Source: Mugil cephalus | Taxonomy: Eukaryota; Chordata; Actinopteri; Mugiliformes; Mugilidae | Direction of reading: 5' to 3' | Length of the DNA: 64,000 bases | Assembly: GCF_022458985.1 (NCBI RefSeq) | Contig: NC_061781.1 | Coordinates: 10,939,501 to 11,003,500 of the forward strand | Shown here: positions 1 through 17,300 of the stretch, in pieces | How positions within the stretch are numbered: position 1 is the first letter of the stretch | Layout: each line of letters opens with the position of its first letter | Notes under the pieces: model-generated | Database searches by the model: none | What the model saw: only the letters and a program-made list of their open reading frames with translations | Told to the model about the DNA's origin: nothing | Position numbers and translations under genes: made by a program

Positions 1-1200
1 AAGTGAAAAGTGCAAGTGAAGAAACACATAAGGTGGATTTTGGTGTGGGGTGCCCTGATTAAATTCCTCCTTAAATATCCCCAAAAAAACACAAGAAATC
101 AACATGTCCTTGGTGTGCCCTTCACATCCTCCACTTTAGAACGTGTCCAATTTGTTAATTTTCCTTGTTCGTGGTGGTTGGAGATGGCACAAAATGCTTT
201 GAACTCTGATGGAAAACGACAATTTCATCAGGCGTGTCTTAATGACTTTATGCGCCATGTGACGGCAAATGAGCATTGGGGTCCAGCGTGCCTTAAACAC
301 GTAAATGTTCAGTCTTTCATTAAACGCGGCCAATGTGTCAGCGAGGGTGTGTGTAAAAGTAATACACGTCCTCCTAAACTAAAACTGGGCACAGCACGGG
401 GGGGAACAGGCTCAGAGATGTCAGGGGGAATAAAAAATGCGCTATGCGTAAAAGCATTAACGGAGCATTCGCGATAAGGACGCAAAAACATGGCACAAGA
501 CAGATTAGGAATAAGACGCGCAGGGAGCCAATGGAGATAATCCTGTTATCTCGTTGGACGTAAAATGCCAATGTGAAGCATCCTCGGAGACCGAGATGAA
601 CTGAACGCGAACTAATGCCGCAGATATACGGAAGGAAGGACGGCGGGGTGGGAGAAAACAATGTTGGCAACCTGAAGTAAACACTGTTGTTCTTGACCTT
701 AAGGGACATCCACGCCGTTTACCGCAATGTCACTGGCGATCTCCGTACCCCCCAATTCATTAAGAGCCCACACGCGCGCACCCGCTCCGCCTTCCGATTG
801 ACACTAGTTCGACATTGTCCTGATGACATTGTATCACCTTTGAGAACACCCTATCTGTACTAACACACTGTGTTTGATAGATAAAGCGTCGCTGGAAGCT
901 GACAGGTTGAACCGAAAAGCAGCCCATTTGTTCACCTGCTCATTTAGGGTCTGGGATACCGGGTGCACGCGGTCATCACCTTTTCACCAGAGCGCGTTTA
1001 AACATTACGCACGACGGGAATGCGCGTGTAGCTACATACACACACAGACAAATGCACACACAGTTAACCCCCCTCCACAAAATACACGAAACACAACTAG
1101 AAAGACAAGACAGGAGAGACAAGCAGACTTACAGGATGACCCTGGGCTCCTCCGTGCGCCCCATTGTGATATTCCCGTTACTCCCGTTTTAACGGAATCC
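1..1200. other. Window edge to microprotein gene: no supported gene
   Basis: AT-rich up to about 380, then increasingly CpG-rich. A short CA-rich stretch lies near 1038-1065. One plus-strand open frame spans 10-477, but it has no recognisable domain, no usable splice structure and low-complexity composition, so I do not call it. The part just below 1200 may include the 3' UTR of the minus-strand microprotein gene. No clear polyadenylation signal for that gene was seen on the minus strand. Confidence 0.5.
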
Positions 1201-1329
1201 TCAAATGCCGTGGTCGCAGTCCACGTCCCTGCAAATGTACCAAAGGATCACATAGAGAATGAGGAGTATGGCGAAGATGAAGAGCGCGACTAGGATGGCC
1301 TTGGTCACTGGAGAGATGAGCGACTGCAT
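1201..1329 (-). CDS. 42-aa single-pass membrane microprotein, family not recognised
   Basis: A 42-codon open frame starts at ATG 1329 on the minus strand and stops at 1201-1203. The peptide has a short polar N-terminus (MQSLISPVTK), one uninterrupted hydrophobic stretch at about residues 11-31 (Ala/Ile/Leu/Val/Phe), and a short tail WYICRDVDCDHGI with two Cys and acidic residues. This composition is what a small integral membrane protein looks like and is unlikely by chance in CpG-rich DNA. The start has a G at -3. The frame stays open upstream to 1638, but that stretch is Arg-rich and matches a GC-rich 5' UTR, and a TATA box lies about 200 bp upstream of the ATG. The gene is divergent from znf148. 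I do not recognise the family (it is not phospholamban, sarcolipin, DWORF or stannin) and infer no function. It could be one coding exon of a spliced gene. Confidence 0.55.
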   Translation of the reverse strand: MQSLISPVTKAILVALFIFAILLILYVILWYICRDVDCDHGI

Positions 1330-1530
1330 GTCAGGAGCAGAGCCGGGCAGAGCGGCGTGGGGCTCCGCGACCGTCCGTCTGTCCGTCCTCAGTCTGCTGT
1401 CTCTCTCGCTCTCCTCCTCTCCTCTCCGCCGCTCCGGTAGCAACTGTTGAGGACGGAGCCCGGAGCTGCCTTTTCGTGCGCGGCCACACACATTTAGAGC
1501 CTGACGCGCATGCACACGCGCTCCGCGACG

Positions 1531-1542
1531 CGTATATATGCA
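1531..1542 (-). promoter_or_regulatory. TATA box for the minus-strand microprotein
   Basis: On the minus strand the sequence reads GCATATATACGCG, inside an otherwise GC-rich stretch. It lies about 200 bp upstream of the microprotein ATG at 1329, so transcription would start near 1500 with a 5' UTR of roughly 170 nt. This placement supports the short start over the longer upstream open frame. Position and motif are seen; function is inferred. Confidence 0.4.
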
Positions 1543-1699
1543 CCAGGCGATCCGGGCGCGCAACGCGTGGGGGGCTTCCCTCGCTAGAAAGCGGCACAGC
1601 GTGCTGTCTTTCCCCAGATCCCCTCCTCCCCGGCTCACAAGAGGAGGACCGGAGCGATAACGCCCGAGATTTGATCAAAGAGAGGTGCACTACAAGAGA

Positions 1700-2430
1700 C
1701 ACGCGGTGAAACGCAGGTTCTTGGTTTAAAAACAGACAGAGACGTTTCTAGACACGGGAGCGAGATGTCCTAAGTTGCGCGCCGAGCTGCTGCACTTGTC
1801 GGCAAACAGGTTGATTAGTATTCCTCACAGCGGCATGCGTGCGTTTGTGTGTGAGTGTGTGTGTGCGATGGGCATGACAACCTATCATCTTATCACGACC
1901 CCCCCTCATCTCCCTTTGTCAACGCTGTCAGACAAAAAAAAATAACAGATAACTCCAGACGATTATTAGCCCACATTGAACCCGTTTCCACTTGATGCGC
2001 GCCTTTATTCATAAAAAAAATGAACAGAAAATCCATTGTCAAGGCATAACAAATATGATAAGTTTTGCAATTATATTTATAGATAACATCACAATCGCCA
2101 AGCAAAATCAGCGTGTATCGGGCAGTTTCACTTGAGAAAACGAGCTGCCCGTTTCAATCAGAAAGACAAACATAACCCATCACGTGCAGCAGGCATGAAA
2201 GGTTTTACAGGCGCCCCGTTAATAGATTCCGCGTGGATTCTATCCGGTTAACACAAATCGCGACGGGGGCCTATCAAACTTGTGCGCATGTTTTTGCGTC
2301 TCGAGTTCAAAAAGGCTAAAAACAATAAGAACTACGAGGGTCGCCGAGGCCGGAGAAGTGGGTCGCCGAATGAACGTGAGACACCGGCAGCATAATGAGG
2401 AGCGCACCGTTCACCGCCTCGTTTACACAC
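1700..2430. other. Divergent intergenic region between microprotein gene and znf148
   Basis: Contains a short GT-rich stretch (about 1843-1866) and mixed AT/CpG sequence. No coding region or recognised RNA gene is seen. It probably holds regulatory DNA shared by the two divergent genes. Confidence 0.35.
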
Positions 2431-2434
2431 CTCG

Positions 2435-2451
2435 GCCACTAGATGGCGACA
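2435..2451 (+). promoter_or_regulatory. CTCF-like motif upstream of znf148
   Basis: The stretch GGCCACTAGATGGCGAC fits the core CTCF pattern (CCAnnAG followed by GGC). It lies in CpG-rich DNA between the divergent microprotein and znf148 promoters. This is a motif match by eye; binding is inferred. Confidence 0.4.
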
Positions 2452-2469
2452 AATAAAAGCTCCCAAAGC

Positions 2470-2568
2470 CTTCATGAAATGCGATGGTGTATTTCTATTC
2501 CGCACACCATCGTTGCACTGTAGTCTTGCATAACAATCATGACAGCTAAACGGGTTTAACGCGTGCAG
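2470..2568 (+). promoter_or_regulatory. znf148: Candidate znf148 promoter / noncoding first exon
   Basis: A strong donor, GCAG|GTAAGA, has its exon edge at 2568 and is preceded by CpG-rich sequence. The first coding exon of znf148 begins with an acceptor at 4229/4230 and only 23 nt of 5' UTR, so at least one upstream noncoding exon must exist. This donor is the best candidate seen. Its 5' end is unknown and the start given is approximate. Confidence 0.3.
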
Positions 2569-4229
2569 GTAAGAAAGAACAATCCATGCTGAGCAGCTGG
2601 CATGTTACTTGTGCACCACTGACTGGTGTTGTTATTGTTTGTAAGGGTACGTTAGCTCTAGTAGCAGGCGGTAGCGGCCGAGGAGGCTCGAGGAGACAGC
2701 GCTGAAGCAAACTAGCCCTGCGGATAAGTTTGGTGAAATGTGCAAACGAAAGTTGTGTTTTCACGGCACGTATGTGGTTGAGCGTGGGCTGAACGCATAT
2801 TGTCGAACAGTACATAGGCTAAGGCATTTCTGCTGTTAAGTTACGGTGTCAACTGAATATTGCTTCAAAAGAGACCGAGTCAATGTTTGCAGCTAGCTAA
2901 CTAGCTTCAAGAAGGCCATAATGGTTTGTCAAGTAGTCTCAAATAAAAGGGCCCTTCCTGTTTTGTCCTTCGAAGTAAAGTTCTTAGACAGCCACTTGAC
3001 AATATGCCAATAAAATTATGAATGGCAGTAGCAATAATCATTCTATGCCAGCTTTTATCAGCAATCCGTGGCCATTTATTGTACTTATTGCGCATAAAAG
3101 CATTAGCGGAGCATTCAGAATAAGCAGAAGTGCTTATTTTGAAGTAATGCTCGCGTCTCTTCCGTTTTTTTTTTGGCCGTTGTTTTAAATATGATGTAGC
3201 TGGGTTGACAAGCGCGGCTAGCTAGCTGGCTAGCAGGAGGCTTAAGCCACTGAACCCGAGTGACACAGTGAGTTTGTTTACATGTGGGACTAAGCGGCCG
3301 TTGGCGTGTGCTTAAACCGTGACAGATATTTCCCCGCACTACTGCCTAACCCGGGTCAGTCTGTCAGCTGCAGGGTCAAACCTGTTAACCAAGCGGTCCA
3401 CAAGTGCTACGTTAGCTAGCTTCACCGTGTTCAGATCGAGTGATTGCTGACGTTAGTAACCTAAACTATCTCTTATCATACGCCAAGTGAAGTGTGTGCG
3501 GCGGCCGGTGTAATATTGCAACATAAAAATCTATAATGCCAGATATTTTTATACCTACGATACGGTGGATATCCTGTTGGCAGTGCAGAGAGCCATTTAG
3601 CCGCCTTGGAAAGATATATACATGCTGAACTCCTACAGCTCGTCTTTAAACCTAATGTTGCTTATATAAGCAGCACATTATTTCAGGTGATTCTCAACTT
3701 TCCTGTCACTTTGCACTTGTACAATCTCGGATAAGAGTACCTGAACGCCTGATGACCCACTGAGAGAAGTTGACACTTTATTGAGAAGAGGCTTGATCAC
3801 TAATTATTAATATGCAAACTTATATATGTAGGTTGGTAGAAAGTAATCTTTAAATTTTGTTTATGTAAACAGGTAGTGTACGGCAAAGGCAGAGACCAGA
3901 ATAGACATCCTAATCAATTTGTAACACCCTGGTGTCTTTAATGGACGGCTTCACATGATTCTTTCATTTAAGCTTTTGTTTCGGAAATAAGTTAATATCC
4001 CAACGGCTTGAATAAGATTAATTTGTGACTTACAGGAACCTCGAAAGCCCATCATACTATAAATTATGTGCTCCTTGTCGCTTGCATCTTTGCTGTCTTT
4101 ACATGACGGATCACAGCTGGCACTTTGGATGATTTTATAGTTGTGCCTGATGGTGAATAAATCGTTCTGTACTGAGTGTTCCCTGCATTTGGCCCGCTCA
4201 CATCATCCATTTCCTTGTTTTTTTTCCAG
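2569..4229 (+). other. znf148: Probable znf148 5' intron
   Basis: GC-mixed sequence up to about 3500, then AT-rich. No coding exon was found. It ends in a strong acceptor, a T-rich tract followed by CCAG at 4226-4229, just before the znf148 start codon. Other noncoding 5' exons may lie here, for example in the CpG-containing stretch at 3220-3520. Confidence 0.35.
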
Positions 4230-4252
4230 ACCCGAGAACTACTCTATGTACG

Positions 4253-9306
<5,054 letters not shown>

Positions 9307-12300
9307 AAAGGGGGGGGGGGGGGGAGAATTCATTTCTGTTAATAATTTCAGCTGCACTTTATTCCATCTCTCCTGTTTTGCCAAAACAAGTCCCATTGCA
9401 AATATGTGCTCTTTCTTAAAAACCGTCTGTTCGTGAAGATATTCATGTATCGTTTGTTTGTTTTTCTCAACCTAAATGTTAGCCTCACAAATGGAAAATA
9501 CTGAAAATTCATCGAATCAAATTTTGCGTTTCCCCCTTGAAAAGCTACTTCTTGCTCCAGAATGTACAGAACATCAAGAGATTAAGCGACCAAAGTGTAA
9601 TTCATGAGATTGATTCTTATTCTCTCATACCATTGCCATAGAGTTTATTTTTAATGTTGGTTTCAATCAGTTTGCCTTGCACAAAAAACCGTGAGGTCAC
9701 CCTTGCTGCTTAAAGCAACACTTATTAAAACGTAGGCTGTCTATGTCTGCCTTTCTGTCATTACTGTAGCTACCTCCCCCCTAAAGCCACAGGACTTTTA
9801 TTCAGTAGTTGAACCTTTTTATTACAGCAGTGAAATAGTATCATGAAATGACACAATGTTAAGAAACTTATAACGCAATCATTTTTCACTTTATTTAAAG
9901 ACACTTTATCCTCTCCTGACATTAGCACATCCACAGGATGTGCGCGACGATTGAGTGATTGTATTTATCTAATCTGGAATCTAGTTCATATTTCCACTTT
10001 AACATTGGGTTTAATTCAGTTGGTGTGATGGCCAGAGCAGTTCACGCTGATAGCTAGGGTTAACGTACTCCCTTTGGGCTTGGATTACTTGGCACTGATT
10101 GTATAAATGTGATTCTAGCACAAGATAGGCTCCCCTCCCCCTCAAAAGAAAAAAAAAAAAACACAACAAAAAAACTTGGGCCTCAAATAGCTGCACACAT
10201 GTAATGGCTGCAGGATAATTCTTCTTTTCCTTTAGTAGTAATATGTAACTCTTAGTGAAATGACTTAACAGGATTGTGCTTAGTGTTTGCACAATTTGCA
10301 CATTCTTCACTACAGGGGATGTAGTGCGTACTTTCACGGTGGACGGCTTCCATTATACTTAGGAGTCAACTTTTGGTTAAATGAGATTTGATCAAACGAA
10401 CCACTCAATGGAAACTTGCGTGTCAAACTATTTGAAATGACACACTATGCTCTTTGCTCGCGGCTGCAGTTTTAAAGTGCGTCGTGTTGTTGTTCTTGGA
10501 AGACAGGTCGCGGCGACCGTGGGATGAGGAGCCCGTGTATTCATTGACCATCAAAGTTTAATTATAACTATATTATGAATTATACAGCACATGTAGAGAT
10601 GAGGTGCTTGGTTTTACAGTCTTGTTCATTTTTCATCTGTGCCTTTCTTTCTTTTTTTTTTTTTTTTTTTTTTAATTCTGGCATTTCCTTCACTCATTCC
10701 TGTACATGTAAACCTTTTTACTCAGTCTGTGCTCTAAGGCTACTAATTCCACTTGCACAATGACAGCAAACACATAAGCATTTAACTTATTCACTCTGTA
10801 ATATATTGAGATACGGGAGCTGTATTTAATTTTGCCGGTCGTGTTTCTTTATTTTTTTAAGAAGTATCAAGTTAAATTGTCAAACTATTATCTGTGGTTG
10901 GGAGGAAATGGCGTCTCGCTGACGGACATGTCTCGGGTGACTGTAGGTTTAACGGTAATCGCCTTTTTTTTTGCTAGAATTTAGTCGTGAGACAGATCCA
11001 TCCGGGACTTGTCGAAAACCATGCAGTTCTAAATACACGAGTGAAGTCTCTTCTGTGCTTCATCACACTGTTGATTGTTTTCCGTGTGTACATGTATATG
11101 TGACGTCTTAGGTGCTATTGTGTTAAACACTGTCTTTATACGCGCCATCCAGCTTGGGTTTTGGAACCGATGTTAAGCTCCCTCTTGTTATAGCTCCACT
11201 GACAATCAGGAACAGACAGCACCACGTTAATCACGAAATACTTTATTTTTATTTTTTCCCCTCATTGATCATTCCCTTTAGAATGTATAGAAAATCTCCT
11301 GCTGTAAATACGTTGTGTATATTTTTATGTTCTCAGAAGTACTGTTAGATCTTTGTCAATAGAGAGACAAGGCGCGTGCAAGAGACACTTTTTGTCAGTG
11401 GAAGGCATGTTAATTTGTTTTCGAGCATTTTTTTTCTCTCTTCTCAAAGTGAACTCTTTTTGCGAGTTAATGCAGTCGATTGTGCGTTACGATGCGGTTT
11501 TACTCGATATAACCGTGGTGATAGAAAAATCCCTCTTTTTTTTTTTTAAGCAAAAGTTTAAATAGATTTTAGGTGGAGTTTCACCTAGTCCCCATGAAAC
11601 AGAGTAGTAGAGTGCTATTTACTTCCATATGTGTGTATTTTTTTGCCCATTTTTGTCTACTCTGATTAGTGTGATGACGACAGGATTAGGATACGCCCAC
11701 AAGTGCAGGATGAGTCGTCATTTCTACAGGAAATGACAGACTGTAAAATACTATGAAAAATACTTTTTTTTTTTTGGGTCAACTTTGAGCCAAATACTGG
11801 AAAAAAAAATAAAAAAAATGTTTTTCTTTTTTTTAAATTTTTTTTTAATTGTGTTTGGTTTCATGGGGACTCCGATAGGTCGGTGGTGGACATACACCAC
11901 TAGCTACCCATTTCATCGTAACAAATGTTTAAAAGCACAGCGCAGAGGAATAATTCTGCTTTTTAAAAAATTCTATCCCATTAAAATCTTCTTGAAAAAC
12001 TTTTGAATTCAGTTAAGCAGTTAATGTACAAAACGGTTGGAGATTCATGAACTATGAGAAGCAGTACTATGGGTTTTGTTTTTGTTTTTTCAGTTTTATT
12101 AACTCTTGTCCGTAACCTGGCCATAAGTGTCCTTGTATAAGCTAGAAAAAAAATGTTTTGTGTAAAAAGATCAGAATTATGAATTTTTTGATAAAACTAT
12201 TTTTGAAACATGTCATTTAAGGCACTGATATGTACAGGATATCATATGCAGTCGCTCTTGCTACCCTCATTTATCTCTGTACAAGTCGTTTGTGTCAACA

Positions 12301-12600
12301 TCTTTCAAATACGGATGAACTTTGACTGGCATTTTCACACTTTGAAAAGAATTTGACAAGGAAGCCCCCCGGCTTCACGATAAGGCTGGTTAGGTTAATT
12401 TGCATGGTCTCTGACTTGTTGGGTCGAGTGAACTTGTTTTCTGAATAATGTGCAGCTTTAATTGTAGCTGATTGATTTCAGTCAAGTAACCCATATAATT
12501 AGATTTTTGCAATATATTATGATTTGTAAGCAATCGGATTCAATTGTTGTTTTGATTGTCGTGTGTCATGTCCTTATAAATAAAATAATTCACAATATGT
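9307..12600 (+). other. znf148: znf148 3' UTR, long and U-rich
   Basis: Begins with a G homopolymer (about 9311-9324) right after the stop codon. It then holds many T-rich tracts (10650-10673, 11530-11550, 11764-11775, 11810-11850) and ATTTA-like stretches. No coding exon is seen. The UTR plausibly runs to the AATAAA at 12579, giving about 3.3 kb. Confidence 0.65.
12579..12584 (+). terminator. znf148: Polyadenylation signal AATAAA, probable znf148 end
   Basis: A canonical AATAAA followed within 35 bp by GT-rich sequence (AATATGTGACC, TGTTTTTAATGTG). No later clear exon belongs to znf148. Another AATAAA lies near 12684, so the exact end is uncertain. Confidence 0.55.
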
Positions 12601-12619
12601 GACCTTGAATTGTTTTTAA

Positions 12620-14300
12620 TGTGCATGTAGTCGGGGACACAAGTTTAAGGTGAAAATGCTGGAAAGCAGCCGAAACATAAAACAATAAAAAGTGTGTTGT
12701 TGTTATGTTAGGAACTGGATTTTTTTGCTGGAGTTCCTAATATAACGTGCATGACTCCTCTATTTTCTTTTCTTCTTATAATTTGCAATGGCACAAGTTG
12801 ACTTTCCAAAGCCAAAAGCCATATCAAGTTTACAGTGATATAAAACAACATATCCGTACATTTTACATCTGAAATGGAAAATTATCAGAACTTTTTTTTT
12901 TTTTTGGGACAACAGACTAATCATTTGTTTTAACAATGTCAGCCTTTCTCACAGCCCAGTAGCTGTCTACTCATTAATCCAACTGTGCTTTTCCCACTCA
13001 GACACGTCAAAATATCTGCTGCCTACTGCATATCATTTGAGATAACCTCCAAGAGAGGGAAGGCATTGCCCAGTTTGTCTCCTGTTATTGTTCCTACATT
13101 TGCTGGATAAAATGTGTTTTTACACTTTAATCTGTAAATAAAAGATAGAGATTGTAACTGCCTTGTATTAAGACACAACTACTACACACCTGTTCTTCTG
13201 GTCTTGTATTCTGAAGCCTAAAAGAATTAGGGTCAGCGTAAAAAACGTTGTTGTTTTTTTGTTTTTTTCCCCCACAATCTTAGGGAGAAAGTGAGAAATC
13301 TCAAGAGAAAAAGCTATAATCCTCCAAATTTATTTTACTCTAACTCTTCCATATGTTTCAGTAAATAATTCCACAAATAAAGAAAAAAGATAAGGACCTT
13401 CAATGGCACGTACACTAATCATTAGTCAGCAGGCCAAGCCAAAACAAACACAAATACCTTGTGTAAATGCTGCAACACTCCCCGGAGACTTAACCTGTGA
13501 CAGCACATCCTGCTGGAGGCTGACGTCTCCACCGCACCACGCCGTCACTCCGTCTGGATCCAACGCCGAGGAATAATGAACAGCCGATATGTCATTTCAT
13601 TTGCCACTTCCCCTTCTTTCTTTTTATCGAATATGGAGTGATATGGGACTGTGAAAGGTAAGGGCCAAGCAAGCTAACTACTGACTGGGAACGAGCGGAG
13701 GTAACGCCACACGCCAAACTCTGTTCAAAAAAGTGTCAATTTAAGACCCTTGAGAATCACAGGTGCTCCTCTCAAACTGGCGAAAAGTACGTAATTTGTT
13801 TTTTATCAAGATGTGTTATATTTACAGGTGAATAACGCTCAGGAGGCACATTTTTATTTTTGTCACAGGTAAACTTTAAATTTGGCGTCAACCTGTTTTG
13901 TTTTTGTTTGTTTTTTTAAATACACAGGGTTCTTCAAAATGTCATGTCTAAGTTATATTTTTCTCACAGTGAACGTATATTCATGAAGAAATATTTTTTT
14001 TAAAAAAAGTTAAAAAAAAAGTGAAGTTAAATAATTGTTTTTAGCTTAAACTGAGGCGAAAGTGTGATGCTAATGACGCCATTGTTGTAGTTCAACGTCG
14101 CCTTGACAGGAGCTAACACACCCTGCCGTATCCGGGTGTCCGAGAGCTGAGCTTGTTTCTGTTAGACCTGCTGTCTCTTCTAAACACAATGTCACCCTGC
14201 TTCCTCACTGGCCACGTATTAATGAAAGCGAAACTTCTTTTTCTTCTTCTTCTATTTGCCATTCAACCAAGCTGTGCAAGTCTAACGCAGCTGTTTACAG
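12620..14300. other. znf148-slc12a8 intergenic region
   Basis: AT-rich with poly-T tracts (12891-12905, 13252-13270, 13900-13920). No gene is supported. A possible slc12a8 noncoding 5' exon ends at 13657 (donor GAAAG|GTAAGG), but this is a weak call. The acceptor TTTACAG at 14294-14300 leads into the first coding exon. Confidence 0.4.
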
Positions 14301-14306
14301 GAGGCG

Positions 14307-17300
14307 ATGGAAACTCTGCCAATCGGTTGGACTGTGCACACCTGTGACTCGGAGGGACATGGATCACAGCTGCTGAAGGAGGCCCCTGCTGATAGCAACA
14401 CAAACACACAAGTCTATGACCTGTTTCATGAGGATGCACAGGTGAGGTGTGCACTGTGTCTGCATCGGTTCGGGTTTGCATACTTGCTAAAACATTAGGT
14501 GCACTGAATCCCCTTTTGTGACTGTTTTTACTGAAACAATGTGAACAAAAAAGGGTCTAAATCCAACTGTATGATCATTTCGGAGGATGCAGTTTGTGGT
14601 GCACACAAAAGTGTGTCTGTATTGTTGCCTAGCCTGCTGACTAAATGAATAGAAATGAATAGAAACTCAGTTCGATTGAATCAGCGAGTGCATATTTTTA
14701 AATCAAATTTGACAGCTGCACAAACCTCACTAATAGCAGGTATTGTTTTTTTTTTCTGTCTTTAGGGATTTCAGCATTCTAGCCAGCCATGGTGGAGGAT
14801 CAAACTTTTTGTGTGGGAGCCGGTGCTTTTTGGCACCTGGGACGGCGTCTTCACCACCTGCATGATCAACATCTTTGGTGTGGTTCTGTTTCTGCGCACT
14901 GGCTACCTGGTGGTTAGTATATACTGTATCTTACCGTGTGTCTAAGTTAGTTGGACAACCACATCTGTCCGGTCGAGACGGCGAAACTCTTGCAGCAAAA
15001 TAAACACAAATTGTATGAATACACCTGCACCCCCTTATTAGACACAGCTGAAAAGACAGCTTTTCCGGTCCCGAGTGAACTTCTAAAGGCGGCGATGCTC
15101 ATCTCGCATTGAAGATTTTGTAACTTCGCTAACTGCATTGAAATGAGACCTGCGTAGACTTGTGTCAGTGATGCGTGTTGGTGTGATGAGACGCTGCGAG
15201 ACAGCTCGAATACTCGCGCTTTGTATGGGAGGCGTAGCCCAACGTGTGGAGAAGAAAGAAACACCAATTAAGTATGTTTTCACTTTTTATACTTTGCGAA
15301 ATCTAGCCTCAAGTTTGGTAATCGCGTTGGCTTTTTTTTCCGTTCAGCTGTCCTTATTTTTAGCCGCCTCCATAATTAAGTATGTGTCACCCTGACACCG
15401 GATCCTTAACACAACAATGGCTGTGTGTCATCTCAGGACGCGGCCACAAAGGCTGTGGGATTGTAATTGCTACACCCGTTTTGGGTTTTGCTTGATGGCT
15501 AAAATATAGTTTGCCACGTTGGAGACAGGGTGTCTTATTTGGAGGGGAGGAATGACGTGCTGGTTTTTATGTAACTAAGTATGTTTTTCCACTGTGTTGA
15601 TGACCCTGATCTCAGCACATGCTCTATCGCACCCATCCTTCCACCCCAGAGGTCCTTCCGCTGATTCATGGCCTTCGGGATTTCCTTCTGTCCTTAGTGT
15701 TCCTAAGACTAAAATCAAAGTATCAGCTAGAACATAAAAGTTTATACAGTTAAATATATTTCTATTAATTGTAGTGAGGTGTAGTAAAAGAAAATCTCTT
15801 GAATTAGCATTTTCTCTTAGTTTTCAGCTATTTGGTGACTTTTGAATATATTGTTGTCGACAAATTCACCAGTATTACATGCAAAGGCAAAGAGAGAACG
15901 TTTATCCGGCGTAAATGGGAGTCATTTGCACTAACTTCCTTTGTGCTACCCAAAGTGCTAATTCATACAGTACTAAATACTGAAACAGCACTTGTGGTGG
16001 AACCGATCTTCAAGGGGATCGCTGGTGAGCGCGAGCAAAGTCACGCTCGGTTTCTTGCCCAAGTTCACCAAAAAATAAAATAAAATAAAAGAAGATTCGG
16101 AGGAAAACGTAAAGCGGTAACATTTTAAGGGATTTCTACACAAGAAGGTACCTGAAAGTCAAAGTGTGGCAGTCACTCTGCTGTTTTTTGTCCCGACGTC
16201 GTCTAGGGGAACACGGGAGTGCTGCTCGGGATGTTCCTCGTTTCCATGGTGGTGATGGTCGCTTTAGTGACCGTGATGTCGGGAGTAGGAGTGTGTGAGC
16301 ACTGCGGAGTCGGGAGTGGAGGAATCTACTCCATGATCTCCACCGTACTTGGGGGCAGGGTAGGGGGCACTGTGGGCCTCCTGTATGTGTTTGGACAGGT
16401 GAGCTAACACGTGGACTTTCACTGGAGGCTTCTGTTCATAACTCAGCTACTTGACACCGTCTTCTTCACACCTTTCCCTGCAGTGCGTGGCTGGCGCCAT
16501 GTACATCACGGGCTTCTCTGAGTCGGTGGCGGAGCTGCTGGGTCTCCAGAACCAGTGGACGGTGCGCTGCATGTCGGTGGCGGTGCTGCTGGCCCTGCTC
16601 GGAATCAACCTGGCCGGCGTCAAGTGGATCGTCAGGCTGCAGCTGCTGCTGCTGGCTGTGCTGGCTGTCTCCACGCTGGACTTCGTCATCGGCACCTTCA
16701 CTCACCTCGACCCAGGTAGGACCAGGATCAAGGATTTAGACTGGGGTTGTGGGGATGGTTAAATAGGTGCAGGTGTTTTTTGTTCAAAAGTTCCTTATAG
16801 GTATTTTCAAACCACGATGATCCTCAAAATATTCATTTGTCCTCAACAATAAGGCAAAATTTGTATATTGTATATTGAAAATATGTGAAACATCAACTGA
16901 GCAGGTAACTAAACCATCAGGAATACAAAAAAAATCCTAAACACAGTTCAGATATCGAAGAAAAGAAAGAAAAACACATGAGTTAAATCAGTTAAGCAAG
17001 TGTAACTGTGTTAAAATACAATATAATACCCAAAGCAAAAGGTGTTTACACTCTTTTTATGTGAGAAATGGTCAGTGTCAGTGGTGAGGCTTCAAGAAAT
17101 GCTTTTTTGGACTGCACCTTTTTCCAGTTCTTACTGTGGGGCTAACATCATCACACTATGTTGTGGATGAATCAGCCTTTATTTACATTTGGAGGAACAT
17201 AGTCAGGTTACAGTATTAAACTTTATTACGTTAATCGAGTAAACACTACATCAATAACTATATAAAACCATAAAATCATATCAATTAAGCCATAAAATGG

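Noticed and set aside
10..477. 155-codon plus-strand open frame at the window start
   Set aside because: No recognisable domain, unlike any protein I know, and the opposite strand is also open. Probably chance.
15832..16083. 83-codon frame in slc12a8 intron 2
   Set aside because: No matching splice sites or phase with slc12a8, no family recognised.
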